From Mya arenaria (lineage: Eukaryota; Mollusca; Bivalvia; Myida; Myidae), in NCBI RefSeq assembly GCF_026914265.1, contig NC_069124.1:92700566-92764565 (forward strand): a stretch of 64,000 bases of DNA, written 5' to 3'. Shown here piece after piece: positions 22,686-33,600 of the stretch. How positions within the stretch are numbered: the first letter of the stretch is position 1; each line of letters begins with the position of its first letter. The notes under the pieces were generated by a model, which saw nothing but the letters and a program-made list of their open reading frames with translations, did no database searches and had not been told where the DNA came from. Position numbers and translations under genes: made by a program.

Positions 22686-23810
22686 TAGCTCTACTGGGTA
22701 ATGCGATGGTAATGTGTACGTAGTATGTGCGTCCATGCGTCTGTAAACAATTGCTTGTGAACACAATACAGTCTTCAGTTTTGATTGTATCTCAATGAAA
22801 CTTGTACACTATTTAGATATCCATTAGAGCTCGGTTCCTTTCAAAAACAAGCCAGATCCGCCCATGCATGCTTAGATTATGGCCCTTGAAAATTAGAAAA
22901 AAAATGCTACTTTTAGCTAACCTAGTTTTAGCCATGTCTGCATGAGCAAATTCTATTTTTAGCCAAGTTTACATGTAAAGTCGAGTCTAGGTGAATGGCC
23001 AATTTTTGTTCAAATTATGCCCCTGGGGTCATTACTGTCCATCCCCCAGGTTCTGTATGCTTAAATTGGAAATGTTTGAAAATCTTTTTGTCTGAACCAG
23101 CTATGCAGACACTTGCTATTTTGAATAAGGCACAATTTAGTGGTCTGCTACCATGGTTGTTCAAATTATGACCCTAAGGTCAAAACTGGCATTGCCTCGG
23201 GGGTCACAAGTTTTCTAGTGACTTTTTTAAGAATGTTTTCAAAATCTTCTTGTTTCCAACCACAAGGCTCATACTTTTAATTTTTGTTGTGGAGCATCAA
23301 ATGATGACTGTTAAGCAAAACATTTAAAAATATGCCCCTAGGGCCAAAGCAGGTCCCACCCCTTTTGACCTTCTTTTTTATTTTTAAAACTACAGTAATG
23401 ATATTTAGACCATGTCTACAGTTTTGCAAATGAGCATCAATGTTGTCCTCGTATGACCTTGACTTTGACCTTTTGACCAATTTTTTTTATTACTAAAGCT
23501 AAAAAAAATTTGACAATGAGTACAGTTTTGAAAACAATTTTTTTTTTTGTCAGATGACCTTTATTTGGCACATATTAAAATAGTTCATGCAACTTATCTG
23601 CTTACAGCACTTTCTGTCCTCAGATGTTAAATGTGCAAAGTTTTCAGGTAACCCAAACACAAAACCTGAACTATATGTCTGTTTACTTTTACATATCGAG
23701 AAAATTAATACGTTTTATGGATTTTTCCGACAAGTTCCACATGCTCTGGATTAAAAATTACCACAAAAGCCATGCCAGTAGAGCAAAGGCCCTTATGGGC
23801 CTCTTGTTTT
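22686..23810. mobile_element. TAGCTCTACTGG inverted-repeat element
   Basis: The left end TAGCTCTACTGG pairs with CCAGTAGAGC near 23774. The right end continues with a stem-loop (AGGCCCTTATGGGCCT) and then CTTGTTTT. This is the same layout as the elements at 18084-18650 and 23957-24220, although the sequences differ. The interior is non-coding and contains diverged direct repeats (GACCTTGACTTTGACC-like phrases). Confidence 0.5.
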
Positions 23811-23956
23811 CAATGAAACGCCCAAGGGGTGTGTGGGGCAGAAACGCTTGACTCTATAACATAACAACAGGCAAATAAAACAGACAACGCTTTCAGTATA
23901 CCCCCGTATTTTAGAATGGGTAAAAAACAATTCAATAAACAATTTACACAGCTTAT

Positions 23957-24220
23957 TAGCTCGACTATTCGAAGAATTCATCAACCTAACCTAATTGAAT
24001 AACCAAGTTAGATAACTGTATTTTGCAAATAATGGCCCTTTATTATTACACTTAAAATTTTGCATGTAACCACATTTATGTTAATATCTCAGCACATCAT
24101 GTATTGCATTGAAATCTAATCTAACAGTGATCCATGCATGTTTCGCCAAAACTTTTCAATCCTTACACTGAAAAGCGGCGGAATAGTCGAGCGCGCTGTC
24201 TCTGTGACAGCTCTTGTTTT
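23957..24220. mobile_element. TAGCTCGACTATTCG inverted-repeat element, copy 2 (shortened)
   Basis: The ends are the same as 18084-18650, with a better-conserved inverted repeat (TAGCTCGACTATTCG against GGAATAGTCGAGCGC) and the same stem-loop plus CTTGTTTT. It lacks about 300 bp that copy 1 retains: the first internal tandem copy and part of the next. Confidence 0.55.
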
Positions 24221-24835
24221 ATATAAAGGCGTATGTTTTATTATACCAACACCAACTAAATATTACAGTACAGCATGAATATTAGTTTTTATAAAAACAT
24301 ACTGTGTCAATCATGATGGTACAATTCATAAATGAATATACATAACTTTCATAAACATCATACTGTAAATGTTCAAAGTGAACTAAAATCTATTTTCCAA
24401 GAACATTAACTGAGTAATTCATAGTTTTCATTTTAATTTTCCACTCTTATGTTTTCATATCCGTTTTGCGCCAGTCCTGACAGTAAATTTTCAGTTATAC
24501 ATATCAACTACTTCCGAGGGTATATCCAGGGCAGTCACTGCCTAGTTCCATTATATTAAAATGTCCGTTTCACATACTTCTGCAAGAACGTCTTGAAAGT
24601 ATAAATCCAAGTATTGTTCTTTGGTCATCATATATAGGCAGGTATGATCCGTTTGCGATAAACTATCACTTTGACAACCAATACACATGTTTCGAAAAAA
24701 CAATATCAACATTTTATCACAAATTTCTTTTGCTTAGAAAAAGTCAAAATAGGATTGCAATAATGACATGTACTTGATATCCAATTAATATATTTATTTT
24801 AATGACCGTCCATTAAAAATAGTGTCCATACACTA

Positions 24836-26047
24836 CTACCAGTCCATGAACTGCGAGTACGAAGCCAGATGGCATTTGCTGCATTTCCAATAAGACAATT
24901 GATTTAAGTGGTCGTCGTTACATTCAGAGTCAATAAACAACCTGCCGAGAACTTCTAGCGGAAAGTAGCTCTGTGTATTGAAACCATGGCTTGTTTCTTC
25001 GTTCATATATATGGGTTGATCTACCGGAGGTTGGGCTGATGTAGGAGGCTCTTCGTCCATTAAAACGCTTACAAAATCCCAATGGTTGTTACAATCGGGG
25101 AGACCCAACTGGTTTTGAGGAACATCAGGCCAAATGTCCTGACCTTGGGAATACAATGAAGAGTACTGTACAGTTGCGGTTGCCTGTTCGTAAGACGAGG
25201 TTTGGTTTAGTCCATAGGATGAGGCTTGGTTTTGTTGGCAAACATTCATTGATTCTTGACCATTTTGTGGGCTGCAGTATATTGCCCCGTAAAGTGTCTT
25301 CATCAACGGTTGTCCTTGTATGATTTTTAGGTTTCTTTTTTAAACGCTTCTTCAACAGTTTAGAAACCATCGCACGTAAGGTTTTATGCGTCTTAGATTT
25401 AAAATGGTCTGATGTATGCTTTTCAATAGCCAAAACTGGTATTTTGATATTTTTTGTTTGTGTATAAAGCTATGAATAAAAACATTATAAATCTGAATAT
25501 CAAATGTTATTTTCTTCCATTTAACAATTTATATTATACCTGTACATGATGAACCTGGCACTGCAGATATGACACAACAGTCACTCTCATCATCACTTCT
25601 GTCCTCATAGTGAGGAATTTGGGGACATATGTCAAAATCACCCATCATTTGAATAAATGTTCTTAACATGCTTTTCAGTTTTTCATTTTCACATGTAAGC
25701 TGATCAATTTCATTCAAATAATTGTCTGTATTCTTACACAGTGTCACTATATGATCGTCTTTGGCAGCGATCTCTGTTTTTAAATTAACATTGCTCTCTA
25801 CCAAATGCTGGTTATTGTCTTTCAATGTATCGTTATGTAGTTGAAGTTGAGCTAAATCTGCAGTAGACAAAATTATTCTTTTCTGATACTCCAGAAGTTG
25901 CGATATGAAAAATAAACTACGTCCAACTTTTTCACTAAGTGCCACATGAAAAAAAAATGAGTTCAATTCTTCACCAAGCTCTTTATGCCACCTCCAGTTG
26001 GGTGGAAATTTCATGGCAGTTGGTGAAATTCTCGAAGTGCCACCCAT
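24836..26047 (-). pseudogene. Unrecognised coiled-coil gene, copy 2 (broken at C-terminus)
   Basis: The upstream coiled-coil exon is open from an ATG at 26047 (MGGTSRISPTAMKFPPNWRW) through LSEKVGRSLFFISQLLEYQK and the heptad region to the donor near 25550. The second exon and its basic patch are unchanged from copy 1 (25125-25433 frame). The Gln/Asn/Tyr-rich segment is then cut by the 403-bp block, so the copy-1 ending is replaced by an unrelated 14-residue tail that stops at 24836. Copy 2 therefore keeps the N-terminal part that copy 1 lost, and copy 1 keeps the C-terminus that copy 2 lost. Family not recognised. Confidence 0.4.
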
Positions 26048-26555
26048 TTTTCACCAAATGCCACCCAAATCCATGGCATTTGGTGGAAGTTGGTGGAAAA
26101 TTTAGGGAAGGGCAATTTTGAGGACAACATGTACACTTGAACTTATATGTTCAAAGTATGCTATCTGCATTTGGTAAAACCCTGTCTGTCAATATTATCT
26201 GCATTATTCTATCTTTTTGTTTTCTGTGTTAAATCCTGTGCCCGTTTTTTTTATATATACAAATGTAATTTTAAACTGTTGTTTTGATAAGTTACACTGT
26301 TGTCTTGGGTCCTGTTTTAAAAAGGTAATAACTATATTTACTTCACCTAAACATGAAAGGCAGAAAATCTTACGGAAATGACTTTATGCAGGACAATTCT
26401 GCTTTTATCAATGGTGATAAAAAAATTATTTTGGCTCACAGAGTTCTCAGCTCGAGCTATCTTAATAGCATGATAGTCTGTCCGTTGTCAAAAATTTTGT
26501 TCAAACAACTAAATGTATGGTGACCCACTGTCAAATTCCTTGACCCTATGTTGAT

Positions 26556-26819
26556 TCATAAAAAAACAATGTTGCCAGGGGCGGGGCTAGTAACCGCTAT
26601 ATGTCTATATGGAAAATTTCTTATCATCGGCGAGCATTGACACTCTCGGCTCACGACGAAATTGACTTCTTTGTTATATGTAAAAGTACTCCAGTTCACC
26701 ACTTTATTTTGAATTTGCAGAAAAGATTTCAGCTTTGACACTTTTTTCCCACAAATTTTGAACACTGTTGAACACCAGAAAACCATATCAAGATAATTTC
26801 GTTTTTCTGCTATCATCAT
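26556..26819 (-). CDS. 87-codon open frame at the duplication's 5' side, copy 2
   Basis: Same frame as 20572-20835, with I for S near the C-terminus. It stays open in both copies, but the copies are so similar that this says little about selection. Confidence 0.2.
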   Translation of the reverse strand: MMIAEKRNYLDMVFWCSTVFKICGKKVSKLKSFLQIQNKVVNWSTFTYNKEVNFVVSRECQCSPMIRNFPYRHIAVTSPAPGNIVFL

Positions 26820-26913
26820 TTCTTTACAGTCGCTATCTATTTCGCCAATGTTACACAGTCATGGCGGCATCTCTGGGGTCATCTCTGAATCCACCCACAC
26901 ATAAGAAAGAGGT

Positions 26914-27542
26914 TTTTTGGTATTTTTTTTCATTTATTTAACATATTAATAATCTGCAAGCAAAATCGGTAAACTGTTCAAATGATACCAACATTATATG
27001 GGGTGAACTGTATGAGGGATCCAAATTGAGCATTACGTATTGCCATTGGCTTAATGTAAAGATACATTTAGTTGGATGTTGGATACCTTAATATCAATGC
27101 TGATTTCTTTATAACAGAGTTGAAGAGATGGGAATAGTTGAAATACAATTTGTATTTTTTGTATTTTGATTTAAATTTAATTCAATATTTAATTTTGTTT
27201 GTTTATTTAAAGCTTGTTTGTGTGTTATGTTCTATTGTTTCATCGTTGTTTAAAACAGTTATTTCATGCATATGTTTGACTTGAATAAACTGTAAATTCT
27301 TTTCAGTTTTGGTTTGATATTCCTTGTAAACTTTTAGCTGGTAGGATGGTAAACTGTTATAATTGGCTATTTACCTATAATGTGCCATTGTATCATGTCC
27401 AGTCAAAACTTGAGTCACAAGGTCAAATGTTAAAACAAAGAGTATTTAACTTTCTCTATACAATCTTTCTGAAATTGAAAGCGAAATGAGTCATTGGTTA
27501 AACTCTAGGTTATGTTTGATAATGGGTAATATTGGTTAAAAT
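26914..27542. other. No gene seen
   Basis: AT-rich single-copy DNA with no motif recognised. Confidence 0.4.
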
Positions 27543-27551
27543 TCAGTCACT

Positions 27552-27888
27552 CATTCGAAGCTCCTCGACCATTTTTTTAAAAAACAACCTCGGATGTATT
27601 TGGACGGTTTACATACTCAAAAAGTGGTACGTTTAAGTCCGCTGCAAATAGATCGCGTAGTAATCTTATTTAGCAGTTAAACTTTATGACTTAACTCTTG
27701 GGAATCTTAATTATGTTTGCACTAAAACACTTCACTGGCAATCAATTTAAACTGAGATCAATAGATACAACTCTTAAACACTACATTTAATTAATGATAT
27801 TATTCAAAAATTTACGAACTACTTCAACTGATGTACCGGCATACATCCGAGGTTGTTTTTCGATAAAATGGCCGAGGAGTTCCAAATG
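27552..27888. mobile_element. MITE with 9-bp target duplication
   Basis: The left end (CATTCGAAGCTCCTCGACC) and the reverse complement of the right end (CATTTGGAACTCCTCGGCC) form the start of an inverted repeat of nearly 60 bp that also shares AACAACCTCGGATGTA. The exact 9-mer TCAGTCACT flanks both sides (27543-27551 and 27889-27897). A 337-bp element with a 9-bp duplication fits a Mutator-type MITE; hAT (8 bp) is the alternative. No coding sequence. Confidence 0.7.
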
Positions 27889-28019
27889 TCAGTCACTTGT
27901 ATAGGTCACTCATAATTATCATAATGTTCAAAATATCTTAGACACCATTGAGACCAGATTTTATGCCCAATCTTTATAAAACTGTAGAATGTATGTATTT
28001 CTTTAGACCTTGCTTTCAA

Positions 28020-28390
28020 GGATAACCCGTGAAAGTGCAAGCACTTATTTCCAACGGGGTCCTTTGTTTTTGCTAAAGGGGCAGCATGCTGAAGAGACAG
28101 TGGTGGGATACAAGGAAGTCCGGGTGCGATACCCTAGCTCTTTTTCGAAGAGACCCCTTGGTTCTTTTACGTGCTCGGTGTAAAGCACCGATACACGGGG
28201 TACAACTTTCCTGGGTTAAACCAGTACTGAGTACACCACTTTTCCAAGCACTACCCTTTAAATGCCAAGCGCCAGGCAAGGGAGCTACTTGTACCAATTT
28301 TTAACGTCTTTTGGTATGACGGGGCCAGGGATCGAACCCATGACCTCCCGCTCCGTAGGCGGACGCTTAACCACTAGGCCACGGAGACGA
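28020..28390 (-). mobile_element. tRNA-derived SINE with Meta-type central domain
   Basis: On the minus strand the head (28390-28318) has a Pol III A box (TGGCCTAGTGG) and B box (GGTTCGATCCC) in tRNA spacing. A conserved core follows around 28230-28130 (GTACTCAGTACTGG; CCGTGTATCGGTGCTTTACA; GTAAAAGAACC), which I recognise as the Meta domain of bivalve SINEs (BivaMD type). The tail reaches to about 28020. The 5' and 3' ends of the tRNA-like part do not pair as an acceptor stem, so it is not a functional tRNA. No poly-A tail is seen. Target duplications were not resolved. Confidence 0.75.
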
Positions 28391-28485
28391 ATGTGTGTCA
28401 ATTGGTCAAGGTCCATTAATGGCAAAAAGTCATGACAAAAAGTATGACACTAGGTCAAATGTTTCATAAAAACGAATGACACCTT

Positions 28486-28573
28486 TTTACTAGATCTATA
28501 TTTGATAAGTTTATTAAAGTCTCCTCAATTTTTACTAGATCTATATTTGATAGTTTATTAAAGTCTCCTCAAT
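28486..28573. repeat. Two-copy tandem duplication of about 47 bp
   Basis: TTTTTACTAGATCTATATTTG through AAAGTCTCCTCAAT occurs twice head to tail with a 1-bp difference, just beside the SINE. Confidence 0.75.
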
Positions 28574-29397
28574 ACAACATATGTAAATCACATAATAGAT
28601 ATAACTTAAAACATGTATTGCCACTCGGTGTATGAGTTATAAGAGACTATAACACACAAAAAAATAAATAAAACTATACATTGCTTAAACAACATCTAAA
28701 ATTGATACATATACACAACACATAGTATTGCACCTTGTCAAGATAGTATGCCCAATAATATATTCATACAGTTTTAAATAAGTAAGAAAATTAATGAACA
28801 AGAGAGCAGACAAAATGGATTTGGTCTAATCTGGACGAGTCAAGGGTCATAACTCATTGTAGTGATGATGCAATTCGGCTTTTTATCATACTTAATCGAG
28901 ATTTTATGTCAATAAAGCAATGTATCCAAGTTAGATGAATATTCAGTGTGACATTCTTAAGTTAAAGATGGGACATGACAGTTGAAAGATTCGGACGAGC
29001 CGCCAAGCTGCAGACGATGATGACGTGGATGATTCTTCAGTTATGATAGGAAAAAAGCCAGACAGTTAAAAGAAAGCAAATAAGAAAAGTCTTTTCCAGC
29101 TTTGTCTCGCCCTTCTCCACCAAAGACCTCTCCCGTTAGTGTAGCCGTGGCCGGCACAGGGATCATAGGTAGTCTTACAGCTGAGACCCTACGTTGTAAA
29201 TAGACAGATCTGACAGCTCCGGCATGAAAGATACTAAGTGTGTGCCATGCTACTCTGGTGGCATAAAAAGTATGTCTATAGACCACCTGTTGCAGTTTAG
29301 AGGAGACTGACAAATGTAACAAGGCATTGGAAATTGTTTTATGTAATTTATTGATCATAAAAATGTCATTAATGTATAATATCAACATTTAAACTAG
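28574..29397. other. No supported gene; one GC-richer open frame
   Basis: A 115-codon minus-strand frame (29041-29388) crosses a stretch with higher GC content than its surroundings and contains VSAVRLPMIPVPATATLTGE. I recognise nothing in it and see no splice sites that would support an exon. The rest is AT-rich. Confidence 0.25.
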
Positions 29398-29955
29398 ATT
29401 TTGCATTTTTGAAAAAGTGCTCGCCTTCCCCATTGTATGTTTGTTGCTGAGAAATAATCAATGTGGACATGAAATTTGTACTTTTGGACTGGAGATGAAT
29501 CAACAGTGACCTTGAAGTTTGGCCAGTTTACCCATATTTCATAGTGAACATCTAAGATCAGTGATCTCAAAATCTAAAGGGGTCATCTAAATATCATGAC
29601 CAATCTGCATATATACCAAGCACAAAGTTGCTGGGTCCAAGGGTTCTTCAGTCGAAACCCTGGTCTTTTTTCACCTGAAGGTCACTTTGACCTTGACCTT
29701 CTGATCTAAAAATCAATAGGGGTCATCTAGTAGTCATGACCAACTGGCATACCAAGTCTGAAGTTTCTGGTTGCAAGCATTCTTGAGTTATTAAGTGGAA
29801 ACCATTATTCTGCCTAAGGTCACCGCCAACATATTATTTTCCACCTGAAGGTCACTTCGTTTTTGACCTACTGATTTCAAAATCAATAGAAGTCTGCTAG
29901 TTATTAAGTGGAAAGGAAGTGTGATGGACAGACGGACATGGCAAAAAAGATATAC
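29398..29955. repeat. Interspersed repeat with internal direct repeats
   Basis: Phrases such as AATAGGGGTCATCTAG, CATGACCAACTGGCATACCA and CCACCTGAAGGTCAC recur with a period of about 170-180 bp, and the block ends near GACAGACGGACATGGC. I know similar tandem-structured repeats from other bivalve introns. Non-coding. Confidence 0.5.
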
Positions 29956-30089
29956 GGTAATACACATAATAATAATAAATCCTGAAAAATGACCACAGAC
30001 CGGCAATTAGTATACAAATTTGCAACTTATTGCAAATTATACCTCGTCAAGAAATTCCTGAATATCTTTTTTTGCAAATAAACATGATT

Positions 30090-30359
30090 AAAGGATCGAT
30101 AGATTGGTGCAATTTTTTTTTTATGGTAATGCATTATCATATTTATCTCATATGACATTAATATAATTAAGGTACAGATAAAAAATATTAGCAATATTTT
30201 GGTGCTTTTATAAATGGGGAATGTGCCATTTAGCTATTATTATTTTTATTTTTTGATAAGGGCTAATATTTTATAACTTACCTAAATCATGATTATTTTT
30301 ATCATTTAAGTCAAATGAGTTCAACACAATTTGGCATCAACCTATTTTTTGCACCTTTA
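30090..30359. mobile_element. MITE, AAAGGYGCA/GGTTGATRC family, copy 1
   Basis: The right end reads GGCATCAACCTATTTTTTGCACCTTT. The left end is a diverged inverse (AAAGGATCGATAGATTGGTG). The interior shares the phrase GGTACAGATAAAAAATATT with the copy at 37929-38268. It lies in the 3' flank of the P450 gene. Confidence 0.5.
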
Positions 30360-30639
30360 ATGCACCTAAATAGTAAAAAACACTGGAAATAAATAACTTG
30401 GAAGACTGTTAACCTGAATCTCATATTAAACATGCAACAGAAAGAAAGTCAGAAAATCATTATCAAGTTATCCAATACACAGATATGTGAATTTTGGATC
30501 AGTATATGTGGGTCTGATCCCTCTCTTTCATCAAAAGACAATTTTATTTATACATTTACATGTAAGATTCTTTTGTGATTTGAACTTTATGAAACCTTTT
30601 ATCATATTAAGAAAACTGATCTCTTGACCTCTTCCCAAA

Positions 30640-33600
30640 CTAAACATGTGACAGTTTTGTGACGGCTAGCATCAAGGGAGGATGTGGCTTCACGCTGAGA
30701 GCCTGGATTCTCCGGAACGTGTATCCCGGCACAAGCTGCAACCTGAACTCACGCAGGATACTGGCGAGGACTGTTTTCATCTCTAGGAGAGCGTACTTGC
30801 TGCCGATGCACATGTAAGGCCCTGTGATGAAGGGCAGGTGGTGATACGGCTCCACTGTGGTTGACATGAAGCGCTCAGGCTCAAACTTCTCTGCATCTGG
30901 CCAGTTTTCCTCAGACCTGATACATTTTAAAAAACATTCATTTGTATAAGATTCAAGAGTTTTTTTCAAAATAATTATTTTTTTCACAAATCTAAACTTA
31001 AAGCTGCACTCACACAGATTAAAAGTTTTATTATTTTTTGTCTTGAAATGAGTCAATTTACGTGAAAATGCATGTAAAGCAGTCATATATAATACTGCTG
31101 ACAAAAAAGTAGATCGCAGATTTTTATATTATGGTTCAAAAATTCATGTTTCATGCATTTTTCTTTAATTGTTGGAAACGCTTTTAGCCATAAAACATTA
31201 ATTTTCGAACGGATATATGTAAATCTGAGATCTGATCTTTTGTTTGCGATCTTTTATCACTGGTTTGCAGATATTTACATAAAAATGTGCTCATTCAATG
31301 GCAAAAACGATAAATCTGTGAGAGTGAAGCTTTAACAATACAATGACAAAGAGTAGTACTTTTTCCAGTTGTTTGACCACAACAATGTGACCATAAAAGT
31401 CATGAAGTAAGGTAATATAGTACAGTACAACTTGTACCAGTAAAATCAAAACTTTCATAAAACTTAAACCACACTGTTATTGCAATGGCATGATCATTTT
31501 TGTTCTCTTAATTCCCCCACCAAGTTTTCCAAACAATATAAGGTATGACTCTGACCTACTGCCTCTAAAAACAATATAATACTGGTTTATCTACTGGTCA
31601 TATACAATCTACTACTGAAGTTTCATGGGCCCTAGTTCAAACCGTTGTAGAGTTATTGTAGGGTTATTGGTGGTAACTTTGACATTTGAGCTACTGAACC
31701 CTAAGCAACAAGGTCAAGTATGCTATACCATGGACGTTATACAGCCTTGGCCCATCCATTTTAGAACTATTGTGACAAAGTACAGTGTATAAAAGCTTTG
31801 GGAATGTTTAATGATGATCTCTGACTGACACCAATACTACCAGTAAAACTGCATTATCTTATGCTCAATAGTTTTCTATTTTTTGAGCAAACACAGAATT
31901 TAAAAACATTGTTGGCCTTAAGATTTTACACCAAAACCTTGACTCACTTACATTTGCAAACCTTTAAGCCCCCTTTTTATCAAAAGTAGGTCAAATTCAA
32001 TGTATACCTGTGTAGAGCCCCCAAATGCAGGACAATGTTTGTGCCAGCAGGGATCTCCATGCCATCTATGTTATCCTCTTCCAGGGCACGCCGGGTCGTG
32101 TTAGAAACTACAGGGTATAACCTACAAGACAGTCAAACATACAGAGAATACAGATCATCACAATATACCATTGAGGTTTTTTGTGAATGCATTTACTTGC
32201 TCAATTTATGAATCACATTTAGTATTTGCCAATGTTCATTGTGTTTCAAACTACAGTAAAACTGCGATCGCTGGAGGACGCCAGAGTCTGAGCTGAAACC
32301 TCGAGGGAACCGATGTTTCGAACAACCCGAGTTTTAATTTTCCAATCTGTTTTCTTTCAATGTATTTTAAAACCGATTATGTGTTGCGTTGTGGAAATCG
32401 CTCACATATTCAAAGGCTGTTGTATATGAAATGTAAATGATAATAAAGAAAATAATTATAGATGAATAAATAGTTTATTTTTACAAAAAACAGATTTAAG
32501 TTTCGCAAAATCAAGGATTGATGTTTGGCGTATCTTGTCTGTCTCGCAAAACTGTTTAAACTCATAATTATCTTCTAAAATGCCTCTTCAACTATCATCG
32601 GTCATGCGTAAACAGTGATAAATGGGTTTTCACACCTGATCAAATTTTCTTTTAACTATCATAGCAATTTTAACAACTTACGAAAACACCTTGCAATTGT
32701 TTGTTTATTTTGTAAAATGCTTTCGGGATAAAGTGTTAAATTATGACCTCGGGGGAGCCATAAGGTTTTGTGCATGATTTGTGTATTTAGGACCAACTAT
32801 AGGCTCTACTCCTCGACTTATTTAGGTTTTGATGCAGCTTCAGTATATTTTATATGAAAATAGAAGGAAAAATGTTCGAGACCAAGCTCCTGACCTCGAG
32901 GGTTCTCGGATGACCGCCTGTTCGAACGACCGCAGTTTTACTGTATTATGAAATTGGACACATTTAAACTATAAATTGTCTCACAAACCCTCACAGACTC
33001 TAAAGAAGAAATATACGATGTAACAAAACATATATCACATTTATAAAGGTTAAAAAGTCAATTAAAGTTGAAGATAGCCCTTAAAATTGTAAGTGAAAAA
33101 GGAGTTAACTGGGATCTTAACCTCCAACTTATATCATCGTGTTTCATTTAGAACAAAATTAAATAAGAACTCTTATATCAAACCTACAGACCCGTTATAT
33201 GACAAACATTAGACCATAAACTTATGATATAATGCAAGTTTGGTAATGATCAGACAAAGTCACCTTAAGTTACAGCATGGACAACATTAACATTATGTTA
33301 TTTAGGCAATTCAAGGGCCATAACTTTGGAGTGACTGGGATGCCAATACACATATTGTGCAGGATTGGAGATAATCACACAAAAGCTTCTCAAGTTAAAG
33401 TGCGGGCAACTTAGGTGAAACCGTTAAAAGTTTTGTTTTATAAAATGGGTATAGAACAAACAAATACAAATGTAGTTGACAGATACTAATCTTAACAGAA
33501 ATTTGTAAACTCAAGCCTAAAAATTATTCAATCTTTAATAGCCTTTCTAAGGCTTTTTTGGTAAAATTTGAGGTTTTCTGTTTTATTTCTAAATCTTAAA

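Larger units (their letters stand above)
23957..26913. repeat. Large direct duplication, copy 2
   Basis: Partner of 18084-20927. Very few substitutions were seen by eye, so the duplication is recent. A 403-bp block (about 24488-24890) is present here and absent from copy 1. Its edges are not GT-AG, so it is an insertion or deletion rather than an intron. Confidence 0.9.

Noticed and set aside
24488..24890. The 403-bp block in copy 2 as an intron
   Set aside because: The junctions with copy 1 do not give GT-AG ends in either orientation that fit the coding frame. An insertion or deletion is simpler.
28318..28390. Functional tRNA gene on the minus strand
   Set aside because: A and B boxes are present, but the two ends do not pair as an acceptor stem and the sequence continues into a SINE core. 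It is the tRNA-derived head of a SINE.
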